Assembly: GCA_003151665.1 (NCBI GenBank)
Contig: PLYD01000059.1
Location: 1-6,543, forward strand
Source: Candidatus Dormiibacterota bacterium
GTDB taxonomy: Bacteria; Chloroflexota; Dormibacteria; Dormibacterales; Dormibacteraceae
Direction of reading: 5' to 3'
Length of the DNA: 6,543 nucleotides
Positions 5,153 to 6,543 of the stretch are shown piece by piece (position 1 is the first letter of the stretch; each line of letters begins with the position of its first letter). The translations under genes and the position numbers were made by a program. A model generated the notes under the pieces. The model had not been told where the DNA came from and made no database searches. It saw nothing but the letters and a program-made list of their open reading frames with translations.

Positions 5153-6543
5153 ATGACCAGGCCCGACTCGTTTCACACGATCATCGAGCCGTTCAAGATC
5201 AAGACGGTCGAACCCATACGGATGACCTCCCGCGACCAGCGGGCCACCTTCTTGAAGGAGGCGGGCTACAACCTCTTCCGACTCGCCTCTGACAACGTGC
5301 TCATCGACCTCCTGACCGACTCCGGCACCGGCGCCATGAGCTCCGAGCAGTGGGCGGGGATGATGCGCGGCGACGAGGCCTATGCGGGCTCCAGCAGCTT
5401 CTTCCGTTTCGAGAATGCGATCAAGGAGCTGACGGGATTCAAGCACGTCATACCGACCCATCAGGGCAGGGCGGCTGAAAGGATACTGTTCTCCGTCACA
5501 TCTGGACCCGGCAAGGTCATCCCAGGCAACCATCACTTCGACACCACTCGGGCGAACATCGAAGTCACCGGGGCTGAGGCTCTCGATCTCCCCTGCGAGG
5601 AGGCAGCCGACCCATCGCAGCCGGCGCCATTCAAGGGCAACATCGACCTGAAGCGGTTGGAATCCCTGCTTCAGGCTCGAGCTCGACAAGTACCCATGTG
5701 CATCATCACGCTGACCGACAACACCGGTGGAGGGCAGCCGGTGTCGCTGCGCAATCTCCGCGATGCGCGGGCGCTGCTCAACCAGCACGGGGTTCCGCTG
5801 ATACTCGACGCCGCCCGCTTCGCTGAGAACGCGATGTTCATAAAGATGCGCGAGCCGGGGAATGCCGGCAGGACGCCTCGAGAGATTGCCCGCGAACAGT
5901 TCTCTTACGCCGACGGTTGCTTGATGAGTGCGAAGAAGGACGGGATCGCCAACATTGGCGGCTTTCTCGCGTTGAACAACGACAACTGGGCCGACAACGC
6001 CCGGCAGCTCCTGATCCTGACTGAAGGCTTCACGACTTACGGCGGTCTTGCGGGGCGGGATCTGGAAGCGATCGCCCAGGGTCTCGAGGAAGTCCTACAT
6101 GAGGACTACCTTCGCTACCGGCTGCGCAGCGCGGAGTATCTCGGCGCGGGGATCCGTAACGCTGGCATGCCGATTGTCGAACCGCCAGGCGGCCACGCCG
6201 TATATGTCGACGCGCGCGCGATGCTGCCGCATGTGCCGCCCGAGCTCCTGCCAGGCCAGGCGTTGAGCTGTGCACTCTATGTCGAAGGAGGCGTGCGCTC
6301 GATCGAGGTGGGGAGCGTCATGTTCGGCCATACCGATCCCCAGACGGGGAAACAGGTTCCTGCGGACAAGGACCTCGTGCGCCTGGCCCTGCCGAGGCGC
6401 GTCTACACCCAGAGCCACGTCGACTACGTGATCGAGGTGGCGCAATTCCTGGCCCGGAACCGGGCGGCGATCGGAGGCTACCGGATCGTGTCCGAACCGG
6501 CCGCGCTGCGCCATTTCACCGCCGTCTTCGAGCCAATCGGCCC
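5153..6543 (+). CDS. tnaA: Tryptophanase (tryptophan indole-lyase), last few codons beyond the window
   Basis: This PLP enzyme splits L-tryptophan into indole, pyruvate and ammonia. The 463 visible residues align through almost the whole of E. coli TnaA (471), and only a few C-terminal codons are missing. Motifs are IDLLTDSGTGAMS (51-63), MRGDEAYAGS (71-80), PTHQGR (101-106), DAARFAENA (219-227; Asp219 pairs with the PLP ring nitrogen), SAKKDG (259-264; Lys262 is the PLP lysine), and EGFTTYGGLAGRD (291-303). Three sites separate tryptophanase from the sister tyrosine phenol-lyase: Asp130 (lyase Thr124), Val386 (lyase Arg381) and His454 (lyase Phe448). All three are of the tryptophanase type, although several surface stretches look more like the phenol-lyase. 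The start is ATG 5153; in-frame GTG 5132 would add seven residues, and neither has a strong ribosome site. No TnaC-type leader or TnaB permease is visible in the window. Confidence 0.93.
   Translation, partial: MTRPDSFHTIIEPFKIKTVEPIRMTSRDQRATFLKEAGYNLFRLASDNVLIDLLTDSGTGAMSSEQWAGMMRGDEAYAGSSSFFRFENAIKELTGFKHVIPTHQGRAAERILFSVTSGPGKVIPGNHHFDTTRANIEVTGAEALDLPCEEAADPSQPAPFKGNIDLKRLESLLQARARQVPMCIITLTDNTGGGQPVSLRNLRDARALLNQHGVPLILDAARFAENAMFIKMREPGNAGRTPREIAREQFSYADGCLMSAKKDGIANIGGFLALNNDNWADNARQLLILTEGFTTYGGLAGRDLEAIAQGLEEVLHEDYLRYRLRSAEYLGAGIRNAGMPIVEPPGGHAVYVDARAMLPHVPPELLPGQALSCALYVEGGVRSIEVGSVMFGHTDPQTGKQVPADKDLVRLALPRRVYTQSHVDYVIEVAQFLARNRAAIGGYRIVSEPAALRHFTAVFEPIG

Noticed and set aside
5081..5788. 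235-residue minus-strand open frame
   Set aside because: It lies opposite the SRPBCC 3' end and the tryptophanase gene, whose motifs are unmistakable. Its protein has no recognisable domain, so it is an antisense shadow produced by GC-rich codons.
6095..6514. Minus-strand frame of 139 residues at the right end
   Set aside because: It is entirely inside tryptophanase coding sequence and has no recognisable features.
5153..6543. Tyrosine phenol-lyase as the identity of the last gene
   Set aside because: The phenol-lyase Arg381 and Phe448 positions are Val and His, and the Thr124 position is Asp, all as in tryptophanase.

Overview
This is a GC-rich, almost fully coding window: eight genes in about 6.5 kb, short gaps, several GTG starts and 4-base start/stop overlaps. 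That style suits a high-GC soil-type bacterium such as Actinomycetota, Chloroflexota or Dormibacterota. No taxonomic marker gene is present, so the lineage is inference. I see no tRNA, rRNA, CRISPR array, insertion sequence or phage gene.

Bases 2-2572 or 3100, plus strand, read as one operon that starts off the left edge. It holds the C-terminal end of a zinc-ribbon protein, a two-subunit protein with the family I CoA-transferase fold (217-1044 and 1041-1814, 4-base overlap), and a short-chain dehydrogenase (1811-2572, 4-base overlap) that closely resembles BadH, the 2-hydroxycyclohexanecarboxyl-CoA dehydrogenase. A hemerythrin-like di-iron protein follows (2597-3100). The CoA-transferase beta subunit lacks the glutamate that true transferases use, while the alpha subunit keeps a glutamate in the region where the ring-cleaving hydrolase IpdAB has its essential one. 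My reading is that the pair hydrolyses a cyclic beta-oxoacyl-CoA produced by the dehydrogenase. This is the most interesting feature of the window and remains a hypothesis.

Bases 3090-4556, minus strand, hold a two-gene unit: an FMN split-barrel (pyridoxamine-phosphate-oxidase-like) protein and then a monofunctional proline dehydrogenase. It converges on the first operon with an 11-base overlap of the two 3' ends.

Bases 4672-6543, plus strand, hold an SRPBCC-fold protein and a nearly complete tryptophanase that runs off the right edge. The 115-base divergent gap at 4557-4671 probably carries the promoters for both directions. Proline dehydrogenase and tryptophanase both point to amino-acid catabolism. 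The left operon points to CoA-thioester ring or side-chain degradation.
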